The notes: a model not told the origin generated them from the letters alone. A stretch of DNA of 62,813 bases from Albimonas sp041685625 (GCA_041685625.1 JAWLFJ010000007.1:1-62813); one strand, 5' to 3'. Positions 16,963 through 25,182 are shown, counted from the first letter of the stretch. Made by a program: numbers and translations.

Positions 16963-17871
16963 TCAGCGCCGCGGCTGCACCAGCGCCATGCCGGCGAGCA
17001 TGACCGCGAGGGCCGCCCAGATCCAGCCGGAATGCCGCTCCGAGAGGAGCGCGACGCCCCAGAGCACGCCGGAGAGGGTGACGACGTAGGAGATCAGAGA
17101 GGCGTAGACCGGCCCGCCGAGCCCGATCAGCCGGAGATAGCCCCAGTAGCAGCCGGCGTGGAGGATCCCGCCGATGAGGATCGCCTGTTCCGCCGGGCCG
17201 AACGGCCCCGGGAAGGGCACGCGGAGCGACGGCAGCGCGGCGAGGAGCGGCGCGAGCGCGATCATGCCGAGGATCGAGGCGCCGAGAAGCGCCGCCACCG
17301 GGTCCGTGGCGACGGGCGCGCGGAGCTTCACGAAGACGCCCTCCGCCCCGTAGCAGAGCGGGGTGAGCAGACAGAGCACCACGAAGGGCCAGGCGGCGGG
17401 GTCGGGCAGGCTCGCCTCCGGGCCGAGGAGGAGGATCATGGCCGCGCCGCCGAGGCCGACGCCGACGAGGCGGAGCGGCCCCGGCCGCCGCTCCGCCCCG
17501 CTGAAGGCGGCGAGCAGGACCGTGATCATCGGCGCGGTGGCGAGGACGATGGCGACGACGCCGGCCGGCAGCGCCGTGAAGGCGACGAAGCTCGCGGCGT
17601 TGGGGATCAGCGTGCCGAGCAGCGCGACGCCGACGTAGAGGGTCAGCGCCTCCCGCGTCAGGGCGGGGCGGCGGCCGCGCACGACGGCCAGCGGGCCGAG
17701 CACGGCGACGGTGAGCGCGAGCTGCCAGAAGATCAGGCCGGCCGGATGATGGCCGGTGGAGACCGCGAGCTTTCCGGTCACCAGCGTCGCGCCCCAGGCC
17801 GCGCCGACGACCAGCAGCGTCGCGCCGAGGGCGAGCGGACGCGGAGCGGTGAGGGGATCGGCCGGGGACAT
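16963..17871 (-). CDS. EamA/DMT-family membrane exporter
   Basis: The product is 302 residues with ten predicted membrane helices arranged as two EamA repeats (~14-145 and ~160-298). The repeats show typical features such as GAAWGATLVTGKLAV near the start and VIYxxLWGVALLSE-like SGVLWGVALLSERH near the end. Members export metabolites or amino acids, but the substrate is unknown here. It stands alone on the minus strand, divergent from the YmdB-type phosphoesterase gene 95 bases away. Confidence 0.88.
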   Translation of the reverse strand: MSPADPLTAPRPLALGATLLVVGAAWGATLVTGKLAVSTGHHPAGLIFWQLALTVAVLGPLAVVRGRRPALTREALTLYVGVALLGTLIPNAASFVAFTALPAGVVAIVLATAPMITVLLAAFSGAERRPGPLRLVGVGLGGAAMILLLGPEASLPDPAAWPFVVLCLLTPLCYGAEGVFVKLRAPVATDPVAALLGASILGMIALAPLLAALPSLRVPFPGPFGPAEQAILIGGILHAGCYWGYLRLIGLGGPVYASLISYVVTLSGVLWGVALLSERHSGWIWAALAVMLAGMALVQPRR

Positions 17872-17966
17872 CGGACCTCTCGGACTGCGCGGGCGGAGCG
17901 TGCACCGGCGCGGGCCGCGGGAACAAGGACGCTTGCGCCCGCCGCAGAGGCGGCTAAGTCGGCGGC

Positions 17967-18797
17967 ATGAGGATTCTGTTTCTCGGCGACGTGATGGGAC
18001 GCTCCGGCCGGAGCGCGGTCATCGAGCGGCTACCGGGCCTGCGCAAGGCCTGGGCGCTGGATTTCGTGGTGGTGAACGCGGAGAACTCGGCCTCCGGCAT
18101 GGGCCTGACGGCGACCATCGCGGGGGAGCTGTTCGCGGCCGGCGCCGACGTGCTGACGCTGGGCGACCACGCCTTCGACCAGCGCGAGATGCTGACGCAT
18201 GTCGAGCGCGAGCCGCGCATCATCCGTCCGCTGAACTACGCCAAGGGCGCGCCGGGCGCCGGCGCGCGGGTGTTCGAGGCGACGCGCGGGCGCAAGGTGC
18301 TGGTTATGCAGGCGCTGGGGCGGGTGTTCATGAACCGCCCGTTCGACGATCCGTTCTCGGCCGTCGAGGGGCCGCTGAAGACGGCGCGGCTGGGCGCGGC
18401 GGTGCAGGCCGCGATCTGCGACGTCCACGCCGAGGCGACCTCGGAGAAGATGGGGGTGGGACGCTGGCTCGACGGGCGCGTCTCGCTGGTCGTCGGGACG
18501 CACACGCATGTCCCGACGGCGGATGCGACGGTGCTGCCGAAGGGCACGGCCTACATGACCGACGCGGGCATGTGCGGGGACTACAACAGCGTGATCGGCA
18601 TGCAGGCGGAGGAGCCGATGCGCCGCTTCGTGACCGGCATGGCGACGGGACGGTTCCAGCCGGCCTCGGGCCCCGCGACGCTGTCCGGCGTATACGTCGA
18701 GACCGACGACGCGACGGGGTTGGCGACGAGGGCGGAGGCGGTGCGCCTCGGCGGGCGGCTGGCGCAGGCCGTGCCGGAGGGGCTGCCCGCGGTCTGA
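17967..18797 (+). CDS. YmdB-family (TIGR00282) metallophosphoesterase
   Basis: The product is 276 residues. Metal-binding motifs of the YmdB type are visible: GDVMGRSG at residue ~7, VVNAENSASG at ~38, GDHAFDQ at ~67 and VGTHTHVPTADA at ~175, followed by the GTAYMTDAGMCG stretch. Bacillus YmdB hydrolyses 2',3'-cyclic nucleotides and affects RNA turnover and biofilm. In the third motif the usual GNH is GDH, a variant I associate with alphaproteobacterial members rather than a defect. It is convergent with the cyclo-ligase gene, 11 bases away. Confidence 0.92.
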   Translation: MRILFLGDVMGRSGRSAVIERLPGLRKAWALDFVVVNAENSASGMGLTATIAGELFAAGADVLTLGDHAFDQREMLTHVEREPRIIRPLNYAKGAPGAGARVFEATRGRKVLVMQALGRVFMNRPFDDPFSAVEGPLKTARLGAAVQAAICDVHAEATSEKMGVGRWLDGRVSLVVGTHTHVPTADATVLPKGTAYMTDAGMCGDYNSVIGMQAEEPMRRFVTGMATGRFQPASGPATLSGVYVETDDATGLATRAEAVRLGGRLAQAVPEGLPAV

Positions 18798-18808
18798 GGC
18801 GCCCCCGC

Positions 18809-19438
18809 TCAGCGCCGGGGCGCGTCCGGCGCCGTGGCGGCCGGGGCGTCGGGGCGGAAGATCCCGTCCTCGGTGGCGATCGCCGCGAGGGGAACGTCCG
18901 TCGCCTCGCGCGGCAGCGGCTCCGGCGCGAGCTGGTCGGCGTAGGCGAAGCCGAGGGCGCGGGCGCCCGGCAGACCGGCGAGCGTGCGGTCGTAGAAGCC
19001 GCCGCCGTAGCCGAGACGGTATCCGAGCCAATCGAAGGCGGCGAGGGGGACGATCAGCGCCTCGGGCGCGATCCAGTCTCCCTTCGCCGGCACGGGCGCG
19101 CCGAACACCCCGCGGACGAGCGCGTCGCCCGGCGCCCAGACGCGGAAGCGGAGCGGGCGGCCCGGCCCCTCGACAACCGGCAGGCAGAGGCGTCTGCCCT
19201 CTGCATGGAGGGCCGCGAGGGCCGGGCGGGGATCGATCTCGGTGCGGATCGGCAGATAGGCGGAGACCGTGGCGGCCGATTCATGCGCGAACGCCCGCAG
19301 CAGCGCCTCGGTCGCCGCGACGGGAGCGGAGCCGAGCGCCTCGTGCGCCGCCTTTCGGCGGGCGAAGGCGGCGAGGCGGGCGGCGGCCTTGGCCTCCGCG
19401 ATCGGCGAGGATTCGGGCGCGTGCGTCGTCTCGGTCAT
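18809..19438 (-). CDS. 5-formyltetrahydrofolate cyclo-ligase
   Basis: The product (209 residues) uses ATP to convert 5-formyl-THF into 5,10-methenyl-THF, returning folate to the active pool. It has the N-terminal basic helix (ARRKAAHEALGS), the EIDPRPALAAL region with the substrate-binding stretch AYLPIRTEID, and the C-terminal hallmark LIVPLAAFDWLGYRLGYGGGFYDRTLA. Length is normal. In many bacteria 6S RNA lies just upstream of this gene; the ~65 bases between it and tRNA-Glu hold only the tRNA terminator, so I do not call 6S RNA. Confidence 0.94.
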   Translation of the reverse strand: MTETTHAPESSPIAEAKAAARLAAFARRKAAHEALGSAPVAATEALLRAFAHESAATVSAYLPIRTEIDPRPALAALHAEGRRLCLPVVEGPGRPLRFRVWAPGDALVRGVFGAPVPAKGDWIAPEALIVPLAAFDWLGYRLGYGGGFYDRTLAGLPGARALGFAYADQLAPEPLPREATDVPLAAIATEDGIFRPDAPAATAPDAPRR

Positions 19439-19460
19439 CGCGCAGCATCCTCCACCGCAG

Positions 19461-19492
19461 AAAACGGAAACGCCGGAGCGATCGCCCCGGCG
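19461..19492 (-). terminator. Rho-independent terminator after tRNA-Glu
   Basis: On the minus strand, downstream of the tRNA, a G+C hairpin (CGCCGG ... CCGGCG, 19471-19492) is followed by TTTCCGTTTT, the T-rich tail of an intrinsic terminator. It sits 13 bases after the tRNA 3' end, so it fits a single-tRNA transcript. Confidence 0.85.
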
Positions 19493-19505
19493 TCTCCTGC
19501 GGAAA

Positions 19506-19580
19506 TGGCATCCCCTAGGGGAATCGAACCCCTGTTTCCACCGTGAGAGGGTGGCGTCCTAACCGCTAGACGAAGGGGAC
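19506..19580 (-). tRNA. tRNA-Glu, anticodon CTC
   Basis: The minus strand folds into a 75-base cloverleaf with CCA encoded. The acceptor stem is GTCCCCT/AGGGGAT with a G-U first pair, the anticodon arm is CCACC-CTCTCAC-GGTGG, and the T arm is CAGGG-GTTCGAT-TCCCT-like with GTTCGATTC. Loop positions 34-36 read CTC, so it decodes GAG. It is the extra Glu isoacceptor found in G+C-rich genomes beside the usual TTC form. Confidence 0.95.
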
Positions 19581-19630
19581 ATGAACTCCGCTGCGGTAGG
19601 GCGGCAGGTAGGACAGGAGGGCGGGGGCTG

Positions 19631-20005
19631 TCAAGGGGAGCGCGGCCCTTCCCTCCTAACGGGCGTGCGGGAGAGAAGCGCGCCGTTTTGGCGGTCGTAG
19701 ACGAGGAGGGCCTCGGCCCCCGCCGAGTCGCGGACGAGGACGAGCAGTTCCGCGCCCGAGGCGCCGAGGGCGGCGACGCTCTCTCCCGCCGGCAGCGTCA
19801 GCTCGGGCGCGGCGACGGGCGCGGCGGGGCGCGTCGCGGGACCCTCGACGACGAGGGCGAGGCGCCAGACGAGGATGCCGGCGACGCTGGTCATGCCGAC
19901 GATCAGCACGACGGTGAGCAGGGTGACGAGCCGGCGCAGCGCGCGCAGGCGCGGCGGCTCGGGCGGCTCGTCCTCGTCGTCGAGGGGGGGTAGGGTCTGG
20001 CTCAT
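19631..20005 (-). CDS. DUF6476-type small membrane protein
   Basis: The product is 124 residues with an acidic, Pro-rich N-terminus (residues 5-18), one membrane segment (~27-48, VTLLTVVLIVGMTSVAGILV) and a periplasmic C-terminal domain of ~70 residues with a GADALLVYDRQNG-like beta segment. I associate this layout with the DUF6476 family of Rhodobacteraceae, found next to rluD. Its function is unknown. Its ATG at 20003-20005 overlaps the rluD ATG on the opposite strand. A longer frame upstream on this strand is only the shadow of rluD. Confidence 0.72.
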   Translation of the reverse strand: MSQTLPPLDDEDEPPEPPRLRALRRLVTLLTVVLIVGMTSVAGILVWRLALVVEGPATRPAAPVAAPELTLPAGESVAALGASGAELLVLVRDSAGAEALLVYDRQNGALLSRTPVRREGPRSP

Positions 20006-21059
20006 GGACGGGGCGCTCGACGATGAGGAGAGGGAGGCCGCGGCGGGCGCGCCGCCGCGGCGGCTGACGGTGCCGGCGGCGCTGGCGGGCGCGCGGCTGG
20101 ACAAGGCGCTGGCCGAGGCCGGGGCGCCGGAGGGGCCGAGCCGCTCGCGCGTCAAGGCGCTGATCGAGGCGGGCGCGGTGAGCGGGCCGGACGGCGAGGT
20201 CGTGCGCGACGCGCGGCGCGCCGTCAAGGCCGGCGAGATCTGGACCCTGGCCGAGCCCGCGCCGGCGCCCGCGCGGCCGGAGGCCGAGGCGATCGCGCTC
20301 CGCGTCGCCTACGAGGACGCGCATCTGATCGTGGTGGACAAGCCGGCCGGCATGGTCGTGCACCCCGCGCCGGGCGCGGCGCGGGGCACGCTGGTCAACG
20401 CGCTGCTGCACCATTGCGGGAGCGGGCTCCTCGGCATCGGGGGGGAGGCGCGGCCGGGGATCGTGCACCGGATCGACAAGGACACCTCCGGCCTGCTGGT
20501 CGCCGCCAAGACCGAGGCGGCGCATCGCGGCCTCTCGGCCCTGTTCGCGGCGCATGACGTGGAGCGGGCCTACGCGGCGCTCTGCTGGGGCGCGCCGGGG
20601 CCGGAGTCGCCGCGGATCATGGGCCTGCCGGGGGTGAGCGCCGAGCCCGGGGGCCTGCGGGTGGAGGCCGCGATCGCGCGGCATCCCGCGGACCGCAAGC
20701 GCATGGCGGTGACCCGTGCGGGCGGTCGGCGCGCGGTGACGCATCTGCGGCGGGTCGGCGTCGCGGCGGAGGGCGCGGCGGCGCGGCTCGTCTGCCGGCT
20801 GGAGACGGGGCGGACGCATCAGATCCGGGTGCATCTGGCCTGGCTGGGCCATCCGCTGATCGGAGATCCGGTCTACGGCCGGGGACGGCGGGCGCCGGGG
20901 ACGCTCGGCGAGGCGGGGGCGGCGGCGGAGGCCTTTCCCCGCCAGGCGCTTCACGCCGCGACGCTGGGCTTCCGTCATCCCGTGACGGGCGAGGCGCTGC
21001 GCTTCGAGGCGGCGGAGCCTGAGGATTTCGCCGCGCTGGCGGCGGCCCTCGGCCTTTAG
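20004..21059 (+). CDS. rluD: 23S rRNA pseudouridine synthase, RluD family
   Basis: The enzyme (351 residues from the ATG at 20004) isomerises uridines of 23S rRNA to pseudouridine. It has an S4 RNA-binding domain (~19-82, PSRSRVKALIEAGAVSG) and the RluA-family catalytic domain with HRIDKDTSGLLVAAKT, whose Asp158 is the catalytic residue. Next come LVCRLETGRTHQIRVHLAWL and GHPLIGDPVYG. The E. coli RluD target is helix 69 (1911, 1915, 1917). The start codon overlaps that of the divergent DUF6476 gene, so its ribosome-binding site lies inside the neighbour. A downstream start is possible but would cut the S4 domain. Confidence 0.93.
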   Translation: MDGALDDEEREAAAGAPPRRLTVPAALAGARLDKALAEAGAPEGPSRSRVKALIEAGAVSGPDGEVVRDARRAVKAGEIWTLAEPAPAPARPEAEAIALRVAYEDAHLIVVDKPAGMVVHPAPGAARGTLVNALLHHCGSGLLGIGGEARPGIVHRIDKDTSGLLVAAKTEAAHRGLSALFAAHDVERAYAALCWGAPGPESPRIMGLPGVSAEPGGLRVEAAIARHPADRKRMAVTRAGGRRAVTHLRRVGVAAEGAAARLVCRLETGRTHQIRVHLAWLGHPLIGDPVYGRGRRAPGTLGEAGAAAEAFPRQALHAATLGFRHPVTGEALRFEAAEPEDFAALAAALGL

Positions 21060-21140
21060 CAGGTTTCTGAGGAAGTCCGGGCTCGACCCTGTCTTGGGCA
21101 AATGAGTCTTCTTGCGCATGGCGACGGCGGACGTCGGGCG

Positions 21141-22340
21141 ATGCGCGGGACGGACGTGGCGGCGGCATCGCCCTTCAGCGATGTCGATCCGGAGGAGCGC
21201 ATTCCCGCACGGCGCCAACTGCGGAAGATCCGGCAGGTGGTGAACGACGCCCTGGCGAGCTTCGATGGCGAGTTCGACCGGCCCTATGCCGCCGACGGGC
21301 GGCCGTCGATCGCACCGGAGCGGCTGATCCGGGCCAGCCTGCTGCGGATCCTGTTCTCGATCCGGTCCGAGCGGCAGCTGATGGAGCGGATGCAGTACAA
21401 CCCTCCGTTCCGCCGGTTCGTCGGGATCGGGATCGGGATCGGGATCGGGATCGGGATCGGGATCGGGATCGGGATCCGGTCTGGGTCCGCCGCCATGTCC
21501 GTCAAGAACCGCGACCGGCTGCTGACGACGGAGATGTCGCGCAAGGTGACGGCGGCGATCCTGGCCCATCGGCAGGTGGCGCCGCGCTTGTCGGAGGAGC
21601 GCTTCTCGGTAGACGGCGCCCTGATCAAGGCCTGGGCTTCCCTGAAGAGCTTCCGGCGGAGGCCCGAGACCGCGCCGCCCGACGACGATCCCGGCGGCCC
21701 GCCCTCGCGCGCCGCCGCCGACCTCCCTCCCGCCGATGCCGATCCGGAGACCGGCCGGATGCGACGCCCAGCCGCCAGAACCCCAACGCCGAAGTCGACT
21801 TCCGGGGGCGAGAAACGGTCGAACGCGACCCACGCCTCGACCACGGACCCCCGGCTCTACAGGAAGCCGCCGGGCGCAAGCGCGGTGCTGGGCTGCATGG
21901 GTCATGCGCTGATGGAGAACCGATCGGGCCTGATCGTGCGGGGCGGACCGACCCGGGCCGACGGCCATGCCGAACGGAAGGCCGCGCTCGACATGATCCA
22001 TGCGCATTCGCCGGGCTCCACGCGGCAGCTGCCGCTCGGCGCGGACAAGGGCTACGACAGCGCCGGCTTCGTCCGCGACCTCAGGCAGGCCTGCGCCACC
22101 CCCGCATGTCGCCGGGAAGGCGCGCCATTCCGCCATCGAGGGCCGCACCACCCGGCATACGGGCTGCGCCCTGTCCCGGAAGCGCCGGAAGCGGATCGAG
22201 CAGCCTTCGGCTGGGCCAAGACCGTCGGCGGCATGGTCCGGACCGCCGACCGCGGCGTCGAAAGGGTGCGATCACGCTTCATCCTGACGACGGCCGCAGC
22301 GAACCTCGCGCGACTGCCCCGATTGCTCGCTACACGAGAC
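21141..22340 (+). pseudogene. Decayed IS5-family transposase
   Basis: The frame from the ATG at 21141 matches IS5-type transposases in pieces: IAPERLIRASLLRILFSIRS, ERQLMERMQYNPPFRRFVGI, KNRDRLLTTEMSRKV, VDGALIKAWASLKSF, GADKGYDSAGFV and RVRSRFILTTAAANLARLPR. Between about 22095 and 22200 the recognisable part (KARHSAIEGRTTRHTGCALS) is in another frame, so two compensating shifts have occurred. A third disturbance surrounds the GGGATC repeat at 21423-21476, where the expected DPVWV lies out of frame. The frame runs on beyond the normal end. The left end may start near 21060; I find no matching right inverted repeat, so the element is probably dead. Confidence 0.88.
21423..21476 (+). repeat. 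GGGATC microsatellite, nine perfect units
   Basis: Nine head-to-tail copies of GGGATC lie inside the transposase pseudogene, where intact relatives have a single Val-Gly-Ile/Leu-Gly-Val stretch before DPVW. In frame the repeat reads as alternating Gly-Ile. Each unit contains a GATC site, so the array holds nine overlapping-period GATC motifs. It most likely grew by replication slippage after the element died. Confidence 0.97.
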
Positions 22341-23136
22341 GCCCCGCCGACCTCGGGAGCGCGCGTCGGATGCCGGGACACGCCCGGATCGGGAACCGAC
22401 CGATCCGTCCAGCCGGACGAAGTTCCGCCCAAGCGCCTGATTCAGCGCCCTGTCGGCGCCGCCGGGCGAGACCCAGACCGGCGAGGGCCAGGCCGAGCAG
22501 CGCCGCGGCGGGCGGCAGGGGCACGCGACCCGCCTCGGGCTCCGGCTCGGGCGCCGACAGCGTTTCGGCGAAGAGGGCGAAGGCATGCGACTTCGCGGTG
22601 GTCGCCAGCAGCCAAGGCCCGGCCGGCAGCTCGCGGAAGGCGGTGCCGGGGGGCGTGGTCTCGCTCGGCCCGAAGCTCCAGAACCAGTCGTCGTTGGCGT
22701 CCTCGGTCGTGTCGTTGACGATCGAGATCCAGAGGGTCTCTCCTCCGGGCATGGCGAGATCCGGCAGGTCCGCGGCGTATTCGTAGATGTCGGACACGTC
22801 GATGGTCTCGCCCGAGGCGGCGCGCGTCGAGGCGAGCGTGACGTCGGCGGCGAGGACGGCGCCGGGCAGGCCCGCGTCGTCGGCGTAGAGGGATAGCGTG
22901 AAGCGGTCCACCTCCTGCGGCGATGCGCCGGTGCTGTAGAGGCCGGACCAGGCGACGCCGCGCAGCACGACGGGATCGGCGAGGACGAAGGGGCTCGCCT
23001 GCTGCTTGCCCTCGTCGGGGTCGGAGGCGAAGCCGGTGTCGACCTCCTCCGGCGTGATGCCGCTGTCGAACACCGGGCCTGCCGCGGCGGTGGCGGCGAC
23101 GAGCGCGGCGGTGGCGGCCATCGCGAGAGTCCGCAT
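22330..23136 (-). CDS. VPLPA-CTERM sorted surface/secreted protein, 3' end disturbed
   Basis: The product has a signal peptide (~1-19, ending A-A-A-G), a soluble beta-rich domain of ~170 residues rich in Asp/Thr/Ser (LSLYADDAGLPGAVLAADV, ETLWISIVNDTT), and then the sorting tail VPLPPAAALLGLALAGLGLA followed by RRRR. That tail fits the VPLPA-CTERM class of exosortase substrates common in Rhodobacteraceae. Normally the protein ends a few residues after the Arg cluster. Here the frame continues ~45 residues into insertion-sequence DNA, so the original stop was probably lost. The true host coding end is about 22440-22470. No exosortase gene is in the window. Confidence 0.8.
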   Translation of the reverse strand: MRTLAMAATAALVAATAAAGPVFDSGITPEEVDTGFASDPDEGKQQASPFVLADPVVLRGVAWSGLYSTGASPQEVDRFTLSLYADDAGLPGAVLAADVTLASTRAASGETIDVSDIYEYAADLPDLAMPGGETLWISIVNDTTEDANDDWFWSFGPSETTPPGTAFRELPAGPWLLATTAKSHAFALFAETLSAPEPEPEAGRVPLPPAAALLGLALAGLGLARRRRQGAESGAWAELRPAGRIGRFPIRACPGIRRALPRSAGRLV

Positions 23137-23273
23137 CGAGATATTCCCCTTTAGGGCGAGTGACCGACGTGGTGTTAACCTGAAATCGGACGCCGGGGAA
23201 GCCGGAAATCGCCTTTAGAGAGAAAGTTTGTCAATTCATGCCCGCTTTCGGGGAGGGGCGCCCCGCCGTGACC

Positions 23274-23302
23274 CTTTGTTTCGGGAACGGTCGGCCCCAT
23301 AT
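23274..23302 (+). promoter_or_regulatory. Possible sigma-32-type promoter upstream of rpoH
   Basis: CTTTGT at 23274-23279 and CCCCATAT at 23295-23302, separated by 15 bases, resemble the heat-shock promoter pattern (CTTGAA ... CCCCATNT). The -10-like part is a very good match and the -35-like part is partial. It lies 72 bases before the rpoH ATG in the 237-base gap shared with the divergent VPLPA gene. If real, rpoH would be partly self-activated, as in some alphaproteobacteria. Confidence 0.45.
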
Positions 23303-23373
23303 CGCGTTGTAAAGAGGTGACACACCCGAGCCAGAGGAGGCGTCCGTCGAGGGGCGGACGTTCGGAAGGGACG

Positions 23374-24270
23374 ATGAGCTACACGAGATTGCCGGCGCCG
23401 TCGCCGGAGCAGGGCATGAGCCGCTACCTCCAGGAGATCCGGAAGTTCCCCATGCTGGAGCCGGAGGAGGAATACATGCTGGCCAAGGCGTGGGTCGATC
23501 ACGGCGACAAGGAGTCCGCGCACAAGCTGGTGACGAGTCATCTGCGGCTCGCCGCCAAGATCGCCATGGGCTATCGCGGCTACGGTCTGCCGCCGGCGGA
23601 GGTGATCTCCGAGGCGAACGTGGGCCTCATGCAGGCGGTGAAGCGTTTCGACCCGGAGAAGGGCTTCCGCCTCGCCACATATGCGATGTGGTGGATCCGC
23701 GCGGCGATCCAGGAATACATCCTGCGCTCGTGGAGCCTGGTGAAGATGGGCACCACGGCGGGGCAGAAGAAGCTGTTCTTCAACCTGCGCAAGGCCAAGA
23801 ACCGCATCGGCGCGCTGGAGGAGGGCGATCTCAGGCCGGAGAACGTCGCGACGATCGCCGACAACCTCGGCGTGACCGAGGCCGAGGTGATCGCGATGAA
23901 CCGCCGGCTCGCGGGCGGGGACGCGAGCCTCAACGCGCCGTTGAAGTCGGACGGCGAGGGCTCGGCCGAGTGGCAGGACTGGCTGGCGGACGACGACGCC
24001 GATCAGGCCGCGCAGTATGCCGAGCGCGACGAGCTCGAGAGCCGGCGCGAACTGCTCATGGCGGCGATGGAGGGGCTCAACGAGCGCGAGCGCCACATCC
24101 TGACCGAGCGGCGGCTGAAGGACGATCCCGTGACTTTGGAGGAGCTCTCCAAGGTCTACGAGGTCAGCCGCGAGCGGGTGCGCCAGATCGAGGTCCGCGC
24201 CTTCGAGAAGCTGCAGAAGCGGATGCGCGAGCTGGCGGCCGAGAAGGGGATGATCCCGGAGGTCACCTGA
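23374..24270 (+). CDS. rpoH: RNA polymerase sigma-32 factor RpoH
   Basis: RpoH (298 residues) directs RNA polymerase to heat-shock and, in Rhodobacter relatives, oxidative-stress promoters. Region 2 (~50-120) has LVTSHLRLAAKIAMGYRGYG and FRLATYAMWWIRAAIQEYIL. The RpoH box is QKKLFFNLRKAK, and region 4 (~228-280) has LEELSKVYEVSRERVRQIEV. The ATG at 23374 follows GGAAGGG; an earlier GTG-type start at 23317 would add an unrelated tail. Rhodobacteraceae often carry two rpoH copies; this region does not tell which one it is. It ends three bases from the convergent NTF2-like gene. Confidence 0.97.
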   Translation: MSYTRLPAPSPEQGMSRYLQEIRKFPMLEPEEEYMLAKAWVDHGDKESAHKLVTSHLRLAAKIAMGYRGYGLPPAEVISEANVGLMQAVKRFDPEKGFRLATYAMWWIRAAIQEYILRSWSLVKMGTTAGQKKLFFNLRKAKNRIGALEEGDLRPENVATIADNLGVTEAEVIAMNRRLAGGDASLNAPLKSDGEGSAEWQDWLADDDADQAAQYAERDELESRRELLMAAMEGLNERERHILTERRLKDDPVTLEELSKVYEVSRERVRQIEVRAFEKLQKRMRELAAEKGMIPEVT

Positions 24271-24273
24271 GGC

Positions 24274-24744
24274 TCATCCGGCCTCGGGGAACCGCTCGCC
24301 GCCCGCCGGGGCGAGATGCGGCAGCCAGGTCTCGTGGACGTGAAGCCATTCGACGCCGTTCGGCGTCCCTTCCCTCGCGCGGTAGAGGGCGGTGGCGAGG
24401 CGCGCCGAATGGCCGCCCGCAAGTCGGTGGTGCTCTTCATATGTGACGAGGGTGCAGTCGCCTGCGGTATGGACGTGGGCCGGGGCCTCCACGCTGATGG
24501 CGAAGACGTCGGCGCGATCCGCCAGCTCGCCGTGAAGGGCTTCGAACTCCGTCAGAAGCGCCGCGGCCTCGGTCGTCGTGCCGAGCGGGGAGATCACGCG
24601 GAGATCCGGCGCCATGACCTCCGACATGCGCGCGAAGGCGGCGGGCGTCCGGGGAAGGGCGCCGACGAGCCAGTCGCGCAGGAAGGCGTGGAACTCCTCG
24701 GTCTCGCGCAGGGCGGCGCGGGCGAGGGCGGGCATGTCGGTCAT
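24274..24744 (-). CDS. NTF2-like/DUF4440-type small protein
   Basis: The ATG at 24742-24744, preceded by AAGGA eight bases away, gives 156 residues. The sequence has an N-terminal helix region (FHAFLRDWLVGALPRTPAAF), a central SPLGTTTEAAALLTEFEALH and a C-terminal beta sheet with CTLVTYEEHHRLAG and NGVEWLHVHETWL. This order of helices and strands, with paired His and Trp near the end, is that of the NTF2/SnoaL/DUF4440 cone fold. These proteins can be enzymes or binding proteins, and nothing here fixes the substrate. It is convergent with rpoH. Confidence 0.7.
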   Translation of the reverse strand: MTDMPALARAALRETEEFHAFLRDWLVGALPRTPAAFARMSEVMAPDLRVISPLGTTTEAAALLTEFEALHGELADRADVFAISVEAPAHVHTAGDCTLVTYEEHHRLAGGHSARLATALYRAREGTPNGVEWLHVHETWLPHLAPAGGERFPEAG

Positions 24745-24913
24745 GACGGCGATTCCTTCGGCGGCGGAGCTCCGAAGCTGGCGGCCGCGACCCCTCCGCG
24801 CAACCGGGACCGCGGGACCGGCCTCGGGCCGTTTTCCGAGCGGCGCAGATTTGACTTTCGCGCGGGACGCGCTTTCTCGCCCGCGACACGGCAATTCCGG
24901 AGGATGCAGTCCC

Positions 24914-25165
24914 ATGGGCGTCAACGAAAAGTTCGAAGATCCGGCGACCGCGACGGGGTCGCCTGCGACCCAGGTCGTCGACGACGCCTCGGACCCCGCC
25001 CCGGTGTCGGGCGAGACGGTGGCGCTCGGCGTCGCGTTCGACGGCTTCGCCGCGGCGATGGAGACCAAGGGCGGACGGCTGCTGCTGACGGTGACGAAGG
25101 TGTTTCTGTTCAACTTCGCCGTGTTCGGCCCGCTGATCGCGATGGGCTTCCTGCTGTTTTGGTGA
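24914..25165 (+). CDS. Small single-helix membrane protein, unknown function
   Basis: The product is 83 residues from an ATG at 24914, with a good ribosome-binding site (GGAGG, ~9 bases upstream). Residues 1-35 are polar and acidic. About 55-82 form one membrane helix ending in FGPLIAMGFLLFW at the very C-terminus. It resembles tail-anchored small proteins, with the N-terminus probably in the cytoplasm. I do not recognise a family. It is convergent with the TauE permease gene, 17 bases away. Confidence 0.7.
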   Translation: MGVNEKFEDPATATGSPATQVVDDASDPAPVSGETVALGVAFDGFAAAMETKGGRLLLTVTKVFLFNFAVFGPLIAMGFLLFW

Positions 25166-25182
25166 CGCGCGAGGCGGCGCGG

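Noticed and set aside
18030..19031. Frame on the minus strand opposite the YmdB-type gene
   Set aside because: Arg/His-rich shadow with no motif; both flanking genes are well supported on the other frames.
19439..19505. Possible 6S RNA upstream of the 5-formyl-THF cyclo-ligase
   Set aside because: Only ~65 bases lie between the gene and tRNA-Glu, and they hold the tRNA terminator. A 6S RNA needs about 150-200 bases.
21423..21476. Possible CRISPR-like repeat array
   Set aside because: The units are contiguous with no spacers and only six bases long, so this is a microsatellite.
21284..21844. Minus-strand frame with an Asp/Pro-Ile/Pro repeat
   Set aside because: The repeat is only the complement of the GGGATC array. 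There is no start signal or recognisable domain, and the plus-strand frame matches a transposase.
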